A stretch of DNA of 64,000 nt. Source: Nemophila menziesii (lineage: Eukaryota; Streptophyta; Magnoliopsida; Boraginales; Hydrophyllaceae). Under the pieces are notes generated by a model. The model saw only the letters and a list, made by a program, of their open reading frames with translations, was not told the DNA's origin and made no database searches. The stretch spans positions 36,325,350 to 36,389,349 of the forward strand of contig JARWIR010000005.1 of assembly GCA_029959085.1 (NCBI GenBank). Direction: 5' to 3'. Below, piece after piece: positions 1-12,516 of this stretch. Numbering within the stretch: position 1 is the first letter of the stretch; the number at the start of each line of letters is the position of its first letter. A program made the position numbers and the translations under genes.

Positions 1-2
1 CT

Positions 3-148
3 GAGGTTGCTTGGAGGTATATATCAACTTTGTCGTCCATGGATTGTACATTTGACTCCTCTAAGAGGAGCAAAATTTTCCAGTGTTTACTAGGTGATTG
101 TTGTGGGTCCCGTATAGGTAGTGCTGCATCAGAAATAGATGCAATGGT
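3..148 (+). CDS. possible internal exon of an unrecognised gene (partial)
   Basis: The frame starting at base 3 is open for 48 codons, reading EVAWRYISTLSSMDCTF and later LLGDCCGSRIGSAASEIDAM, and ends at ATG followed by a GTAATA splice-donor-like site; the frame then hits a stop. Composition is protein-like and unlike the AT-rich flanks. I do not recognise the family. No downstream exon can be joined with confidence. It could be the last visible exon of a gene lying left of the window, or a captured fragment. Confidence 0.3.
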
Positions 149-1241
149 AATATAATTACACCTCTCTTATCATGTCATTATTATTAAACACCTATTAGGA
201 ATTGATGTTTTGAAATATAATATTCCAGAGTAATGTAGGTTGCCTATGAGTGATCAAGACATAAAAACTGAAAATGTTAGATGAGGATTTTGTGAAGAAA
301 AATTTGGGTTGGGTTAGAATATTGGATTTAATGGTTAAGAATAGGCGGTAAGATGAAATTAAATCTTTGAGCTCCTTCGGGGTCTAGTATTTGACTACGG
401 TGCATCTTTCTTTAAAACTGTAGCATAATTATTGGATATGAGCGATTGATTCTATGCATCAATGGTTCTTTTGTGAGAACCTTAAGATCCATGTCAATCT
501 GCAAAGTCTAATGAGTGAAGGGTTGTAGAAAGAAAAAACGAAAGAAGATAATATGAAAACAGATTATGTTTTGTCTCTTATCAATCTCATATAAAATATC
601 TCACCCAAACCTCAAGTAGTGAAACGTAGTGCATAAGGGTAGTAATTGAGAAGATTTAAAATGGGAGTAATGAGCTTATGACACAAATCCAAAGATATGT
701 AAGGTTTGCTTTATTATGCTATTATAAGGCTCTATTTTTGAAATAGTTAGTTGAATCATTTATTAACTAGATACAAATTTGGGTAAATTAAATTTTGAAG
801 TTACTGATTCACACTGGTACAAAAAGAAGAAGCAATAAAATATCAAGACCTTAGATGCATCCACACATAGAACATTTTTCTCGAGCGATTTACTCAATCA
901 ATATGCATTTATGTTCAGACTAATCCTTTCAAATAGTCTATTAAATTCACTAAAATTTTATATCAATATTGATATATTGAAGAAGATAAAGATTTATGTA
1001 ACCAAAAGTTGCTTACATTATAATATTCTCCCTTAAATAATTCCCTTTTGTTAAACCATGGGGGTGTTTGGTAATTAGCCTTAAACCTTCATATTTTGTT
1101 TAGCGAGTGTAGTTGTTTACCTTAAAATGGGATCCTTGTGTTGTATCCATAAGGGGCGTATATCTTATATTCTTCTTTGTGTTTCCATATGTGATATAAA
1201 AGTGTCCAAGTTACCTTTGTACTTTCTTTAAACTTCATTTT

Positions 1242-1766
1242 TTGTTGTACATATTTGTTGAGCTTTTGTGGAAACTTTCTTTACATTCTTTGAGAGTGTT
1301 TTATGAATGGTCATTCCCAGCTGATGTATCTTTCAATCCACTTACAATTTTGCTTACTGTAGTAGGTTTCTCTTATTCATCTACTTTACTACCTATTACA
1401 AAGGTAATTTTAGTTTTTAGTAGTTAAAATCAACTATGAAAGTTTACTAAGAGCTTCATTTTATTAAAATGCAAAATAGCTCTTAATAGAAGGAGATTTT
1501 TGAAAAGCGCGGGAAAAACTGTGGATGGAAAGGCTTTGTTGTCTGATTTTGCTCATCAAATGACTTTAGAGTTTTGTGATATTTGTGTTGAATATGTGAA
1601 TTATATTATTTTTTTGTTTTCGAGGGCAAATACCTCTGGTGGTTTGACAAAAAGGACATCACTGCCCCATTCACCACACTTTCTGTGTATCATTAACATA
1701 AAAAATATCTACCATCCAAGCTTTATTTTGATGATGCCAAAAATCATCAACAACGAAAGGTTTTAA
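1242..1766 (+). other. two weak open stretches, possible exon remnants
   Basis: Two frames, 1242-1427 and 1500-1766, are open and partly protein-like (for example [20 protein letters not shown] and GKTVDGKALLSDFAHQMTLE). The first ends near a GTAATT donor-like site. Neither matches a family I know, and they could be chance frames. They might belong with the exon at the left edge, which is inference. The rest of 149-2255 is AT-rich with nothing recognisable. Confidence 0.15.
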
Positions 1767-2255
1767 AAACAATTTACTAGTAAGTGACCATTTATTTGGT
1801 TTACTTTGTGTATTATTTCCATTTTTTGGCTAATGAATCTCTACCCATCATAATGCATGAAGTGCGTTAAGGTACTTTCCAAAAAATGAGTTTTTGTACG
1901 ATAACAATTCAATTTATCTACTGAAACCCTAATAAATTATTTCAAAATTATTGTATACGTCCAATATCGTTTCAATTTTTGTTTACAAAACCTATTTCTT
2001 TTGAGGTAATAACATTCATTTTCTTAAAGTTGATGAAAGTAAAAAATCTTTCTTCATTCGGTTGTTTATCACCTCTTGTTTGCATTTATTTTTCTTAAGC
2101 TTGTTTTTGTTATATAAAATCCATACAAATCTTGTTTTGTTTTTCATTATTAGATTGAAGACTAGATCATGTGAAATGAGTGTTCTACTTTCCGGGATAT
2201 CTTCTAATCCAGACTTGAAATTCTTCGTCTATAGTCCTCCACTAGTGTTTTATAG

Positions 2256-2511
2256 TACTCTCTTTGTCCCATAAATAATTTCAACTTCTAAACATGTTGT
2301 CCCAAAAGTATTGGTCACTTATAATCTCGAGACACTTTATTACAACTTTCCACTATTACCCTTATTAAAATATTTAAATTTATATTTTTAATGAATATTT
2401 AAAATATCAAGACACTTTATTAAGGGTATTTTGGATATATGGATGTAATAATTGTTTTTCTTACTATGTGTGAAAAGATAAGTAGACATTATATGTCGGA
2501 CGGACGGAGTA
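2256..2511. mobile_element. Stowaway-type MITE
   Basis: The element is flanked by TA on both sides (2256-2257, 2510-2511). The left end reads CTCTCTTTGTCCCATAAA and the right end, in reverse complement, CTCCGTCCGTCCGACATA. This is the CTCCCTCCGT-type terminus of plant Stowaway (Tc1/mariner-derived) MITEs. About 252 bp, no coding capacity. Confidence 0.85.
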
Positions 2512-4397
2512 AGTTGATTGGATACCCTTCCTGACTTCTACCTTTAACCCGAGGTAGATTTACCATTTCTATAAATTGATATCTCTACATTGGTTATCAT
2601 AGAAAATGAGAACATGCAACATAAAATTTCATATATAAATAGATGATACTATCAGAATATATAAAGCATTATTAATAAATAAATACTCATGTGCATATTT
2701 AATCATAAGTTTATAATTGCATACATGTCTTGTTTAAAGCCAAGAGTAATTAATTCAATTCAGTTCAATTTCGTCTCATATTAATCTACTCACTCTTATT
2801 ATATTATTATTATTATTATTATGATCTTGAGATTGATCTCCTTATTATTGCCGATTGCTGGGTATACCAGAAATATTTCATAACTCTAGAATCTAAAAGT
2901 TGTGCTGGAATTGTAACTATCAAATAGACTAGGTTCTACATGATTTACTATCCCCGAAATACATGAAAGGCACAAGGATTATTCTTAAGATTTAAGTGAT
3001 GGTGTTATGAGTATCATTTAATTACTGAATTTGTGTGTTTTTTGGCTGATTATTATAAGTTAATAAAGTAATTGTTTTAGATGGTAAAGTATCATATTCT
3101 CTAGGATTGGTTAGCATATTAGTTTGACTAGATGGAAAATTTTAAAATATATCCAACACTCATTATTGTATTGTTTAAATTTATAGAATATTCTATAGTG
3201 TTGAGGTATTTGTCTTTGTTATACACAATATTTTCAAATATGTCCATTTATAAAGTAGTAGTTATAACTTATTATTATTAAGAATAGAAAATACATTGTG
3301 TGAAAATTATTACAAAGGTATTTGTCTTTAAAAGGATGCGCACTTTGTGTATTACAAGTTGTTTGGTACAATTAATAGTTATTTTCTTATATGATACACA
3401 GGTATGGAACGGAACACCCATTACAAATGTTGTAGGATGGTTTGTTCAAAAACCAAAAGCATATTATTAAACCTGACACTCTAATCAATGAAGCTCAACT
3501 AATGAAATGAGGAACAAGAATCTAGCCCACACCTTTAATGATTGTCTTAAGGAGAACATGTCAAATTTTGTTAACTAACCCATGACAAGTTCATTTTGAA
3601 TGATCATCACTTGCTTAGCAATGAAAACTTAAAGCATGACATCTCAAAATGATTATTTGATTGTCAGAAAGAACATCAATCACTTAAAAGAAGAAGAAGA
3701 AGAAGACATGTTAGATTGCGTAAATGTCCCAATAAGGAAAGTCAATTATGCATGTATATTCTTATTTGTTAGAAAATATTATGAAAGGGTTTAATGTCTA
3801 TAAAAAAATGTTTGACATTATTGAGCTGATTTTGTTACACGTTTTAATTATACAAAATTTAAAAACTTATAAATTTCATGTACATAAACAAGAGTTTATA
3901 AAAAGTCAATAGAAGTGTTAAAAGATGATGATGAAGAAATTACCATATATTATATAATTTAAAATTCATCTACTTTACACATTAGTATTAGATATCAAAG
4001 TAAAATATATATTTTCTAACATTTGTTATAATTACACAACAAGATTTACTTTTGTGTGTTGAATCTACAGTCGTTATCCAATCAAACAGAAAAAAAAACT
4101 TTTGAGATCGAGTGAATGGATTATTTTCCCACAAATATAAACTCGATATAAGAGTTGTTTTTCTGGATATTGAACCATTATTAGTAGAGTTTTGTTGCAG
4201 TTGAAAATAGTCTCACATTTGATCCCTATGGTAAGTGAATAGCCAAATATAGTGTGAGTAGTTTATACGACTTTATTTAAGAATTTTGACCCTACAAAAT
4301 AATTCATTTGGATATATAAGATTTGGCACTCGTACTTTGCTGATATCTTATGTCTCACGTATTTAAACTAAAAAACTGTGCAAGGCATGGAAATATT
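2512..4397. other. AT-rich intergenic DNA with small microsatellites
   Basis: No gene seen. An ATT microsatellite lies near 2797-2822 and an AAG run near 3689-3705. Confidence 0.6.
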
Positions 4398-4475
4398 CTA
4401 TAAACTATTCTAACTATAAACTATTCTATCTATAAACTATTCTAACTATAAACTATTCTATCTATAAACTATTCT
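4398..4475. repeat. 16-bp tandem repeat, about 5 copies
   Basis: The unit is CTATAAACTATTCTAA alternating with CTATAAACTATTCTAT, so the array also has a 32-bp higher-order period. Seen directly. Confidence 0.95.
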
Positions 4476-5578
4476 TTTTGCCTTTTTTTAAACTCACAAA
4501 TATACACTATACATTTTATAAACTGTTTTTTTAAATTAACTATAACTGTATATTTTCATAAAATAACAAATATTGTAATAACCATTACCATTGTATAAAA
4601 TTAATTTTTTTATAGTCCCTATACTTTTTAATAGTGTGAATTTTACACAAGTGCATTCTGACATGGGCATAATCTAGAATATATATAAGGTGTATGCTCT
4701 AAATATTATTCTTTCCTCTCTCGCCAAAACCGTTGCCTTTTGGATTTTGTTTATATTAAATCATGACCCCGAAACATTACATAAAAGTCTAGGGAAAAAA
4801 GGTGAGTTATTGTTTATGGTTGAAGTTTAGAATGAGTCCAAATAAATTGAATATTGGCATGTTTGTTAGTCTTAACAAAGGTGATATCGTTACTTAGAAG
4901 AATTGGATACTCTCTCATCTGATAGGAAAGTCATAAGTTTATGTTTACTTTATTCAAATAATATTTAACTCGTTTATTTGTTGTTAAAGGAACAATTATG
5001 AAATGATTTAAAAAATCGCATTTCTTACTCAAGACGTTGTGTAATTCAACAACATGTATGTATATTTGTAAAGCTCGTATTTTTTCTTATATGAATGTTA
5101 AAGTGACACATTTTATGGGAACTCGTCGTTATGGGTAATTTTTAGGTGTTTTGCTTAAAGTGATATTTTCCTTTTATTACTATTTATTTTTACATATGGG
5201 GAGATGTTGGGTACTCACAAGAGAGCAAAGATGTTGAGATAAGAGAAGTCTAGTGTTTTCCGCAATATGAGGTATTCTTTTCTAACAATTTTACCCTTCA
5301 TAGTATCATTATGGAAAATAAATTGACATGTTAGTTTTATATAATGTATATTTTGTAGTTGCTCATTAAACGGTTTATTGATGCAAGGCTACATGAAGTG
5401 TTGAAAAGAAGAAGTAAAGATTGTTTCTTCAGTTTTTTTTTAAGAATAAATTTATAGTTTTTGTATTGTTATAGAAGTGAATTGGGTCTATTTGTTCTTG
5501 TTAGTGATGAATAATCTTTCATTTTTAGAACTCATACTTCAGTTTTTTAACTTTAGTTTGCCGAACTGTAATTGCTTG
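4476..5578. other. AT-rich intergenic DNA, nothing recognised
   Basis: No open frame of interest and no repeat structure beyond low complexity. Confidence 0.5.

Positions 5579-5605
<27 letters not shown>
5579..5605. repeat. (TA)n microsatellite
   Basis: Uninterrupted TA dinucleotides immediately before the Helitron-like units; a plausible AT insertion target. Confidence 0.95.
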
Positions 5606-5610
<5 letters not shown>

Positions 5611-5611
5611 T

Positions 5612-5903
5612 TCAGAGTTTTTTCTACGGTCCAGATTTATTTGCTTAAGTGGTGGCCAGGATTAAATCTGGCTTAACATAAGTGGTGGCCAAGATTTAAT
5701 CTAACTAAACATAAATGGTGGTCAGGATTGATTCTGACCTCACTTATTAATTTTTTTTTTTTTAACATGGGTTCAATTCTTGTCAACGGAATTTATTTTT
5801 GATTAAGTGTCTTCAGACACGGGTTTTTTTTTGAACCTGGGTTCGATTCCTGTCAACGAAATTCATTTTTGCTTTAGTGTCTTCAAACACAGGTTTTACC
5901 TAG
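5612..5903 (+). mobile_element. short Helitron-like unit
   Basis: The 3' end has the hallmark arrangement: a short hairpin (GTGTC-TTCA-GACAC at 5807-5820, and a second copy with one change at 5877-5890) followed by about 10 bp and CTAG, then T. The last 70 bp are internally duplicated, so the hairpin is present twice. The 5' end shares TCAG.GTTTTTTCTACGG with the next unit. Repeats of GTGGTGGCCAGGATTAAATCT fill the body. The 5' border is preceded by T rather than the usual A, so it is uncertain. Confidence 0.5.
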
Positions 5904-5918
5904 TATATATATTATATT

Positions 5919-8774
5919 TCAGTGTTTTTTCTACGGTCCAAATTTACCCGCATAAGTGGTGGACAGGATTAAATCTGGTCAAACATAAGTGGTGGCTAGG
6001 ATTTAATCAGGCTAAATATAAGTGGTGACCAGGATTGATATTGGTCCCACCTATCATTAATATCATTAATTATTTACTTTTTTGTAATAAAAGAAAATGA
6101 GAAAAAAAAACATTCCATTTTGAAAATACTGTTTATCATTAATATACCATTTTATAATAAAATCTTAAAAATACCATATTTTTTTAATCAATTACCTTAA
6201 AAAATCATCCATTTCTCTCCTTGAATTTCTCTCAAAAATTCATTTCATACTCTCACCTTCCCACCAAGCCCGCTCTTCGGAAGAAAAAAATTAACATTCC
6301 ATTTTCTAACTAAAATTTTGTACTAAAATCCTAAAAATACGATATTATTTCAATCAAGTTCATTAAAAAGTTTTCCCTTTCTCTCCTTTAACTTCTTTAA
6401 AAAATCCGTCTTCATACTCTCACCTTCCGGCCAAGCTTTCCCTTCTGAACAAGAATACCGCCGCCATTCTAGAAACATTCTCCACCGGCGTGGCAAAAGT
6501 TCCAAAATGCATCTCTTTCGCACTCCATTGGAAAGAGAATCTCTCTTCACACTCACTTTCCCACCAAAACCGCTCTCTTGCACAAGAAAAATGTCGCCAC
6601 TCAGCGACCACTTTCCACCATCATCAAACTCGGCTAGGTGACAACCCAAATTAAGGTAAAAAAATTAACTTTTACCACTGAAACTTTATAGAATTGAATT
6701 ATTCTTAACCTAATCTCATCACTTTTACAATTTTTATGATTTATCTGATTTAATTATAAATTACATGTGACTTCCCAATTAATTGATGGGTTAACCCTCT
6801 CTCTTGTCTCGATTCACGGAGGCTTGGTGGTGATGTTTAATTAATTTCTCACTATCTTCATTTCATTTCTCCTTTAACTAAAGTATCTCCTTGTCACTAA
6901 AGATGTAGCCGCAGCTGTTAGGAGTAGAAAGGTTAAAGATGTAGAAATGCTAATATTGTGCCGAAAGAGGATTAAACAAATGAAGGTTCTTCTCTAGAAA
7001 GATTTTTATTTATTTTTTAAATTTTGTCTGTTAAAAAATGTTTGGTTTTGTAAAATATAGAGATCTATGGTGCAATTTCGCATAATATAGGAACCTTGAC
7101 GTTAAATCAGGTAAAAATAGTTTGAGTTTCTTTCTCCATTTCCCTTTTTTCTATTTTGTTGATTTTTGTAGGATTATCAACACAACTAATAATCGATTTT
7201 GATGGAATATTATTGGACTATCAAAGGTAATGTGCTACCAGGACACCTTTAACAAACTTCTCAATATAGCAGGGTTTAGTTATTTTTTTGGATATTTATA
7301 TATTTTTTGAGAAGATCTAATTTTTTTAAATCTTATTTAGGTGACAAATCTCACAGAAAAAATCAACAGATGTTCAACGGAGAGCGTGTAAGTAAACAAG
7401 TTCTTTGTCTTCACATATCATATAATGTTATGTTAAACAAAAGTTTTCTTAATTTTGGACAGGTGTAACATTTTTGTATATTTATTCTTCAAGTATATTA
7501 TTTTTTTTGGTATTATCAGATAAATAGTACAGAGAATAAACCTATTTTGTAAGTGTCCCTTCGTGCACCAAGGGATTCAATAAGTAAAAGTGATGGGAAG
7601 GATGTTGTGCCTGAAGTTCTCGGCAAAATTCAAGAGTTTTTAAACAAAAATTGAAATGGGGGCTGGGTATTTATTCTCTCCCTAAACCGAGACAACCTTA
7701 TTTGTAACAATATGTCTAATGTTGTTGATAATGGAATATGTTATTACGTGGGGGACACGGGGAATCTATCAAAAGATGGTATGGGTAGAGCTACTTATGT
7801 CCATTATATGTATACACGACACTTCAAATTGGTAGATATAGATGTATAAACTATTATTTTTGTTTGGCTAAAATACATAATACCCCCTGTTTTTTGACAA
7901 AAGGTAATAAAAAACCCTATAGTTTTAAAAGGGAAATCTCCACCTATTATTCATTTTATTATGAGAATAATAAGTAAGAACATGAAAATCATTCATCTTT
8001 CTCTATGCTCAGAAGACGGGGCTAACATCATAGAGAAGATGGAAAAAACGGGTAATTTTATCCCACATTGAAGGAAGAAATTAAAGAATATATATTTGTT
8101 TGTTTTAACTGGATCAAAGCCTCGTAGGAGATCCAAGAAAAGAGCTAAAGTTGTTCAGACAGCTTGAAGATGGTTGATTTATTTAATATATTTGTGATTG
8201 TTTACTTACCCTACACTTGAAGAAGCTTTCTCTCAGTACAGTGTTTATCAGATCGGCTCCATTCAAGATTGGCTTTGTTGGTTAATTAAGATTTGTTGGT
8301 TAAATAATTGTAACAGGGAGAATATTATTTAACTAACAAATTGTTACAATTATTGTTACTAATTGTTTCTTTTCTCTGAAATGGTACATTCTGACTTCTC
8401 TTTCCGTAGAGACAGATTTTCATCTATAATTTTTTTATAAATATATGAATTATTAGTTGTGTTTGGTTGATGATTTGCATTTCTACATCGTTGCTTTGTT
8501 TAGTATTGTTGTATTTTGTATTTCCCATCTAAGTAATGTTACTATCCTTCACAAATTCTTTTCCTTTTCCCTGGAAGATGTTATATTCTCTGTGTAAAGA
8601 CAAAGATCGATTGTCTTTCAGTTTTGTTTATTTTGAGGCATTTAATTATGCTAACGGTGACGTTCTATTTAGATCTAAACTACATTCGATTTTGAGGTCA
8701 TTAGTAATAATATTTTAGTTGTTTAAGTTGAATTTTTAATTTTCGAAGTGCCTTCAGACACGGGCAATATCTAG
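5919..8774 (+). mobile_element. larger Helitron-like unit, non-autonomous
   Basis: It starts with the same 5' sequence as the short unit beside it and ends with GTGCCTTCAGACAC (8748-8761) followed by CTAG at 8771-8774 and T. It holds no Rep/helicase coding sequence. A 190-bp segment is duplicated near 6108-6440. Several short stretches look like captured exons, but none could be identified. The Helitron assignment rests on termini only. Confidence 0.45.
8111..8167 (+). pseudogene. possible captured terminal exon encoding a basic tail
   Basis: Inside the larger Helitron-like unit, the frame reads GSKPRRRSKKRAKVVQTA followed by TGA. It resembles a nuclear-localisation-type basic C-terminus and stands out from the AT-rich surroundings. 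The parent gene is not recognised, and no clear upstream splice acceptor is visible. Confidence 0.25.
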
Positions 8775-9269
8775 TATATATATATTTACAATGCAATAGT
8801 TTTTTACAAAGGGTTAATGTAGAGTAAGTCGCGGTTAACCTGAAATAACCCGTGGGTAAGCTTTTTGTTACCCTACCAACAGTTTATCCAAAAAAAATTA
8901 CACATGTGCGTCTTACCTTGATTTAACAAATGACCCAACTTGGGATAAAGCTGACACGTGCTCACTCATATGCCTAACGTGGTAAAATATGTTTTAGGTT
9001 GTTCCAATTGAAATATTTGGAACTTATGGTCTACACTGGGAAAAAGTTTGAAGATGTAGGATCCTCTGGGGTGTTCACTTTTATCTAGAAGAGAACCTTA
9101 TTCCAAGTGGCTTGGAGGGTTTTAAAAAATTCCTTGGACTTGAATTGAAGCACACAAAAATATTTTTCGAGAGGTTCCCTTGACCAATACTCATCAATAA
9201 TTCAATATAACCTGTGTAATGAAAGATTTGTCATGTAAGCCCCTTTACAGAGTCGGTGTCCTTCATATT

Positions 9270-9560
9270 TAGCTTCAACTGAGTAGAGGCCCCCCATACA
9301 GCATATTGATTGAACTCTCGGTATCAATTAGCACTCAATTCATCGACTCATTCCCGTTAACTATGGGTATTACTAATGGATTGTCATGGGGAAATATCAA
9401 CATACTTGTATTCTTGTCAGTGAATTGTATGTCATCGTCGTGTGTAAGAGTGTGAGCTGCTTGAAAGTATTGTTTTCTCTTGCTCTTAGACCGGACACTC
9501 TCGAGATCCTCGACTATTGTGTTTACCTTGAAACCATACCTTCTTACATCTTCAAGCAAC
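9270..9560 (-). pseudogene. Ty3/gypsy gag-protease junction remnant
   Basis: On the minus strand the frame reads IQFTDKNTSMLIFPHDNPLV, the conserved stretch just before the aspartic protease in plant Ty3/gypsy polyproteins. After an in-frame TGA (probably from CGA) it continues VLIDTESSINMLYGG, matching the protease active site LIDTGSS with Gly changed to Glu. The frame decays downstream. The region up to about 10.7 kb is probably the rest of the same decayed gag, but I cannot follow a frame through it. Non-functional. Confidence 0.7.
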
Positions 9561-10860
9561 TATGCAATCATATTTACCTTATACCTGAATCTACAAATAC
9601 CTTAATATACTCATACTTTTCCCCTTACTCTCAGTTGTATAAGGTAATTTGTCAAGATCTCTGAACCTATAAATATCTCGCTTCAACTGGTTGCAACGAT
9701 TTGTTTATTGTCTATGATCCTATGTAAATGGAAATATTTTGTGTTATCCCCACATTACTGCAGCATCATAAATCTTTTGTGGCAAACTCAACTCGGTTCC
9801 TTTTATTTCCTGTTTTATTATTATTAGGAGCTCATAGAGAGTCTTATCCCATACTCTGGTATTACCCTCTCTTTCTATGTCTTCATCCTTCAATTCAACT
9901 CATCTTAACCCCTTATACCTTGATTTTTCACCCATCGTTTATTTCTTACCTGACCCCAAGCATTACTCGTAATATGTTCTTTGACCCTCTTCCGCAATTC
10001 TTTGGCTCGAATATATTTCCTCAATGCGGCAATTATGTTGCACAACATGGACTTATGCTTCAATTCCAGACGTATCTAGAAATCTGGGTTGAATAACCTT
10101 TAGACAAACACATGATACACTACAAACTAATCCAAGTCATCAATATTGTACCCAATTTTTGTGAATTAGTCTACGTAAGACTGAAGCTTTCATTCTTTTT
10201 TTTCCATATATCTAGTAAATATAAATTTGGTTGGCCATTGAACATGTTCGAAAACCTACACTGCAAACCATCGACTAATTGTAAAAAATTATTTATTAAC
10301 TTTGGCTCTAAATTAGAAAAGCATTTTTGTGAAATCTCATCCAAGGTGGAGGAAAAATCTTGGTATACACATTAGTCTGAGATACGAATTTCATGTACCT
10401 CTGATATGCATATAGATACATGTATATATGCCATCAGATCGGTTGAACCGTTGAATGTAGGTATTGAAGCTGGCTTAAATATATTGGCCGTGGCCTATCC
10501 AATATATCCCAAGATAGGGTATTCATGTGATTTACCATTAATCTTCAATCAGCTATTCGCATTTCTTCAAAACCAGCTGGACTTTACACTCTATAACAAA
10601 TTTTGATCAGATACCGCTTTTCTTTTCCATCACCAACTTCTTATGGGGTTCTATATGTTCTAGGCTCTCAATGTTGTGTTATTTTGGCTACTCCCTCAGT
10701 GTTTTTAGGAATATGAACCACTAGAGGTGTTCTTCGTTGTTGATCAAGAAAGGCCTCCATTGACTGGTAAGTTTATGTTATAATTAGTCCAGGTATTGAA
10801 ATTTTCTCGACCGCAACTCATTTTCTTGGCTGTTGTCGGCATAGTTGGAATATAAAGGTC
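9561..10860 (-). other. degenerate sequence, probably decayed gypsy gag
   Basis: No continuous frame. Base composition is more balanced than the flanks, and it lies directly upstream (on the minus strand) of the protease remnant. Assignment is inference from position. Confidence 0.3.
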
Positions 10861-11062
10861 TACGCCTTCTATAGATGTAAGTATAGTTGGAATGTAAGGT
10901 TCGGCTTGCTCAACAATTACTAGCATAATCAACACACACGGTTCAACTAGTTGTGGCTGATTGTTTGCAATATGCAACAACTTCTCTCTGTAACAGAAAC
11001 CAAGGCTTTGCTTAAACAAATGTAACTTCATAAGACTTAAAAAGCCAGAAATAGAAATATAT
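10860..11062 (-). repeat. SUVH-related dispersed family, copy 1, left part
   Basis: Sequence from about 10970 (TAACAGAAACCAAGGCTTTG) closely matches 35880-35950 and more distantly 30840-30930 and 48710-48790. It stops exactly at a foldback insertion and resumes at 12517. See the SRA-domain entry near 49.2 kb for the identity of the family. Confidence 0.7.
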
Positions 11063-11166
11063 TGAATTGTTTGCATTTATATACCATATTTTAAAAAGTA
11101 TCACAAATATAACGCCAAGTTTAAAAGATTAACAAAAGTAGACCAATTCGGGAATTTAAGTCTCGA

Positions 11167-11335
11167 GTAAGACTACCATCCAATATTGGATGGTCCAATA
11201 TTTACATTGCATCCATTGATTATTATAACAAAATACATGTCATTAGATTAATAAGTTAGGTAAGTTTAAAACATGAAGTATGTGTAAGAATATAACTGGT
11301 GTAGGATCATCCAATATTGGATGGAAGAATTTTTA
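11167..11335. mobile_element. 169-bp MITE nested in the foldback arm
   Basis: It is flanked by CTCGA (11162-11166 and 11336-11340). The ends are inverted: GTAAGACTACCATCCAATAT and, from the right, GTAAAAATTCTTCCATCCAA. Each terminus carries the palindrome CATCCAATATTGGATG. The opposite foldback arm lacks this segment, confirming insertion. Confidence 0.8.
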
Positions 11336-11612
11336 CTCGATAATATGTGAATTACAAATTTTCAAGGATTCAATTATTGAAAATTGGTTAATGAATAATT
11401 TTTATCTACCCATTTTACTTACTATAGTTTAACACTTTCACTTACTTTTATAATTTATTTTATATATAAAATTAATATATATTTAACCTATGATATATAT
11501 TTATATATAAAATGAATTATAAAATTAACAATTAACATAAATAACTAGGTTGTCGATCTTCGTTTCTTGTCAAAGACGATTACATTAGTTTTTTTTTCTT
11601 TTTTATAATTAA

Positions 11613-11860
11613 TACTCTCTCCGTTCCACTAAATTTGTCCACTTAGCTTTTCACATATATTAAGAAACATAATAAATGCATTCACCATTACAAAAATACC
11701 CCTAATCAATCTTAGTGTATTGGAAATATAAATTTCAATATTTTAATAAGGGTAATAGTGGAAATAGTAGGAAAAAAGTGTTTTGAACTCCTAAGTGTGG
11801 ACAATATATTTTTAACACAATATTTAGTAAGTGGACAATTTCTGTGAAACGAAGGGAGTA
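11613..11860. mobile_element. Stowaway-type MITE nested in the foldback arm
   Basis: TA duplications flank termini CTCTCTCCGTTCCACTAAAT and, in reverse complement, CTCCCTTCGTTTCACAGAAA. It is absent from the opposite foldback arm. 244 bp, non-coding. Confidence 0.9.
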
Positions 11861-12516
11861 AAATAATTTAACCTATTTTTTTTAAATAAAACCTAAAGAA
11901 ATAATTAATTTAACCTAATAAATCACAAAAAAATTATATAAACATAAAGAGGCGAATGGCAATGGATCTTCATTTGCTTTGCCTTTTATATAAATAATAT
12001 TTGTTGTAGTGATATAAAATATAATATATAAATATAAAATTATATATTTATATAAAATTATTGTGATTTATTAAATTTAATTAATTATTATTTTAAGTTT
12101 TATTTAATAAAATTAAGTTAAATTATTTTGTAAATTATAAAAAGAAATAAAAGACAAATATGATTGGTTTTGACAAAAAAACAAAGATAGACAGTCTATA
12201 TATTTATGTTAATTATTAATTTTATAATTTGTGTTATATATAAATATATATATCATAGGTTAAATATATATTCATTGTATATATAAAATTAATTATAAAA
12301 GTAAGAGTAAGTGTTCAACGGTAGTAAATGAAATGGAAAAATAATAATACTTCATTAAGTAATTTTCAAGGACTTAATCCTTGGAAATTTGTATTTCATA
12401 TATTATAGAGATTTGAATTCCTGATCTGATCCATATTTTTTAATATTTTTACATTGGTGTTATATTTGTAATACTTTTTGAAATATGGTATAAAAATGCA
12501 AAAAATTCAAATATAT

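Larger units (their letters stand above)
11063..12508. mobile_element. foldback element with very long inverted arms
   Basis: Direct repeats AAATATAT at 11055-11062 and 12509-12516 flank the element. The left end (GAATTGTTTGCATTTATATA) and the reverse complement of the right end (GAATTTTTTGCATTTTTATA) are inverted copies, and the similarity continues inward for roughly 500 bp per arm once two MITEs in the left arm are removed. The loop lies near 11960-11990. The uninterrupted paralogue at 35940 shows the empty site. No transposase. An 8-bp duplication fits hAT or a Mutator-like foldback; the superfamily is undecided. Confidence 0.8.

Noticed and set aside
9728..10375. Plus-strand frames of 122 and 87 codons
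   Set aside because: The minus strand here is a decayed gypsy gag-protease region; the plus frames are shadows with hydrophobic, unrecognisable content.
10690..10710. TACTCCCTCAGTGTTTTTAG as another Stowaway end
   Set aside because: No matching inverted end or TA-flanked partner found nearby.
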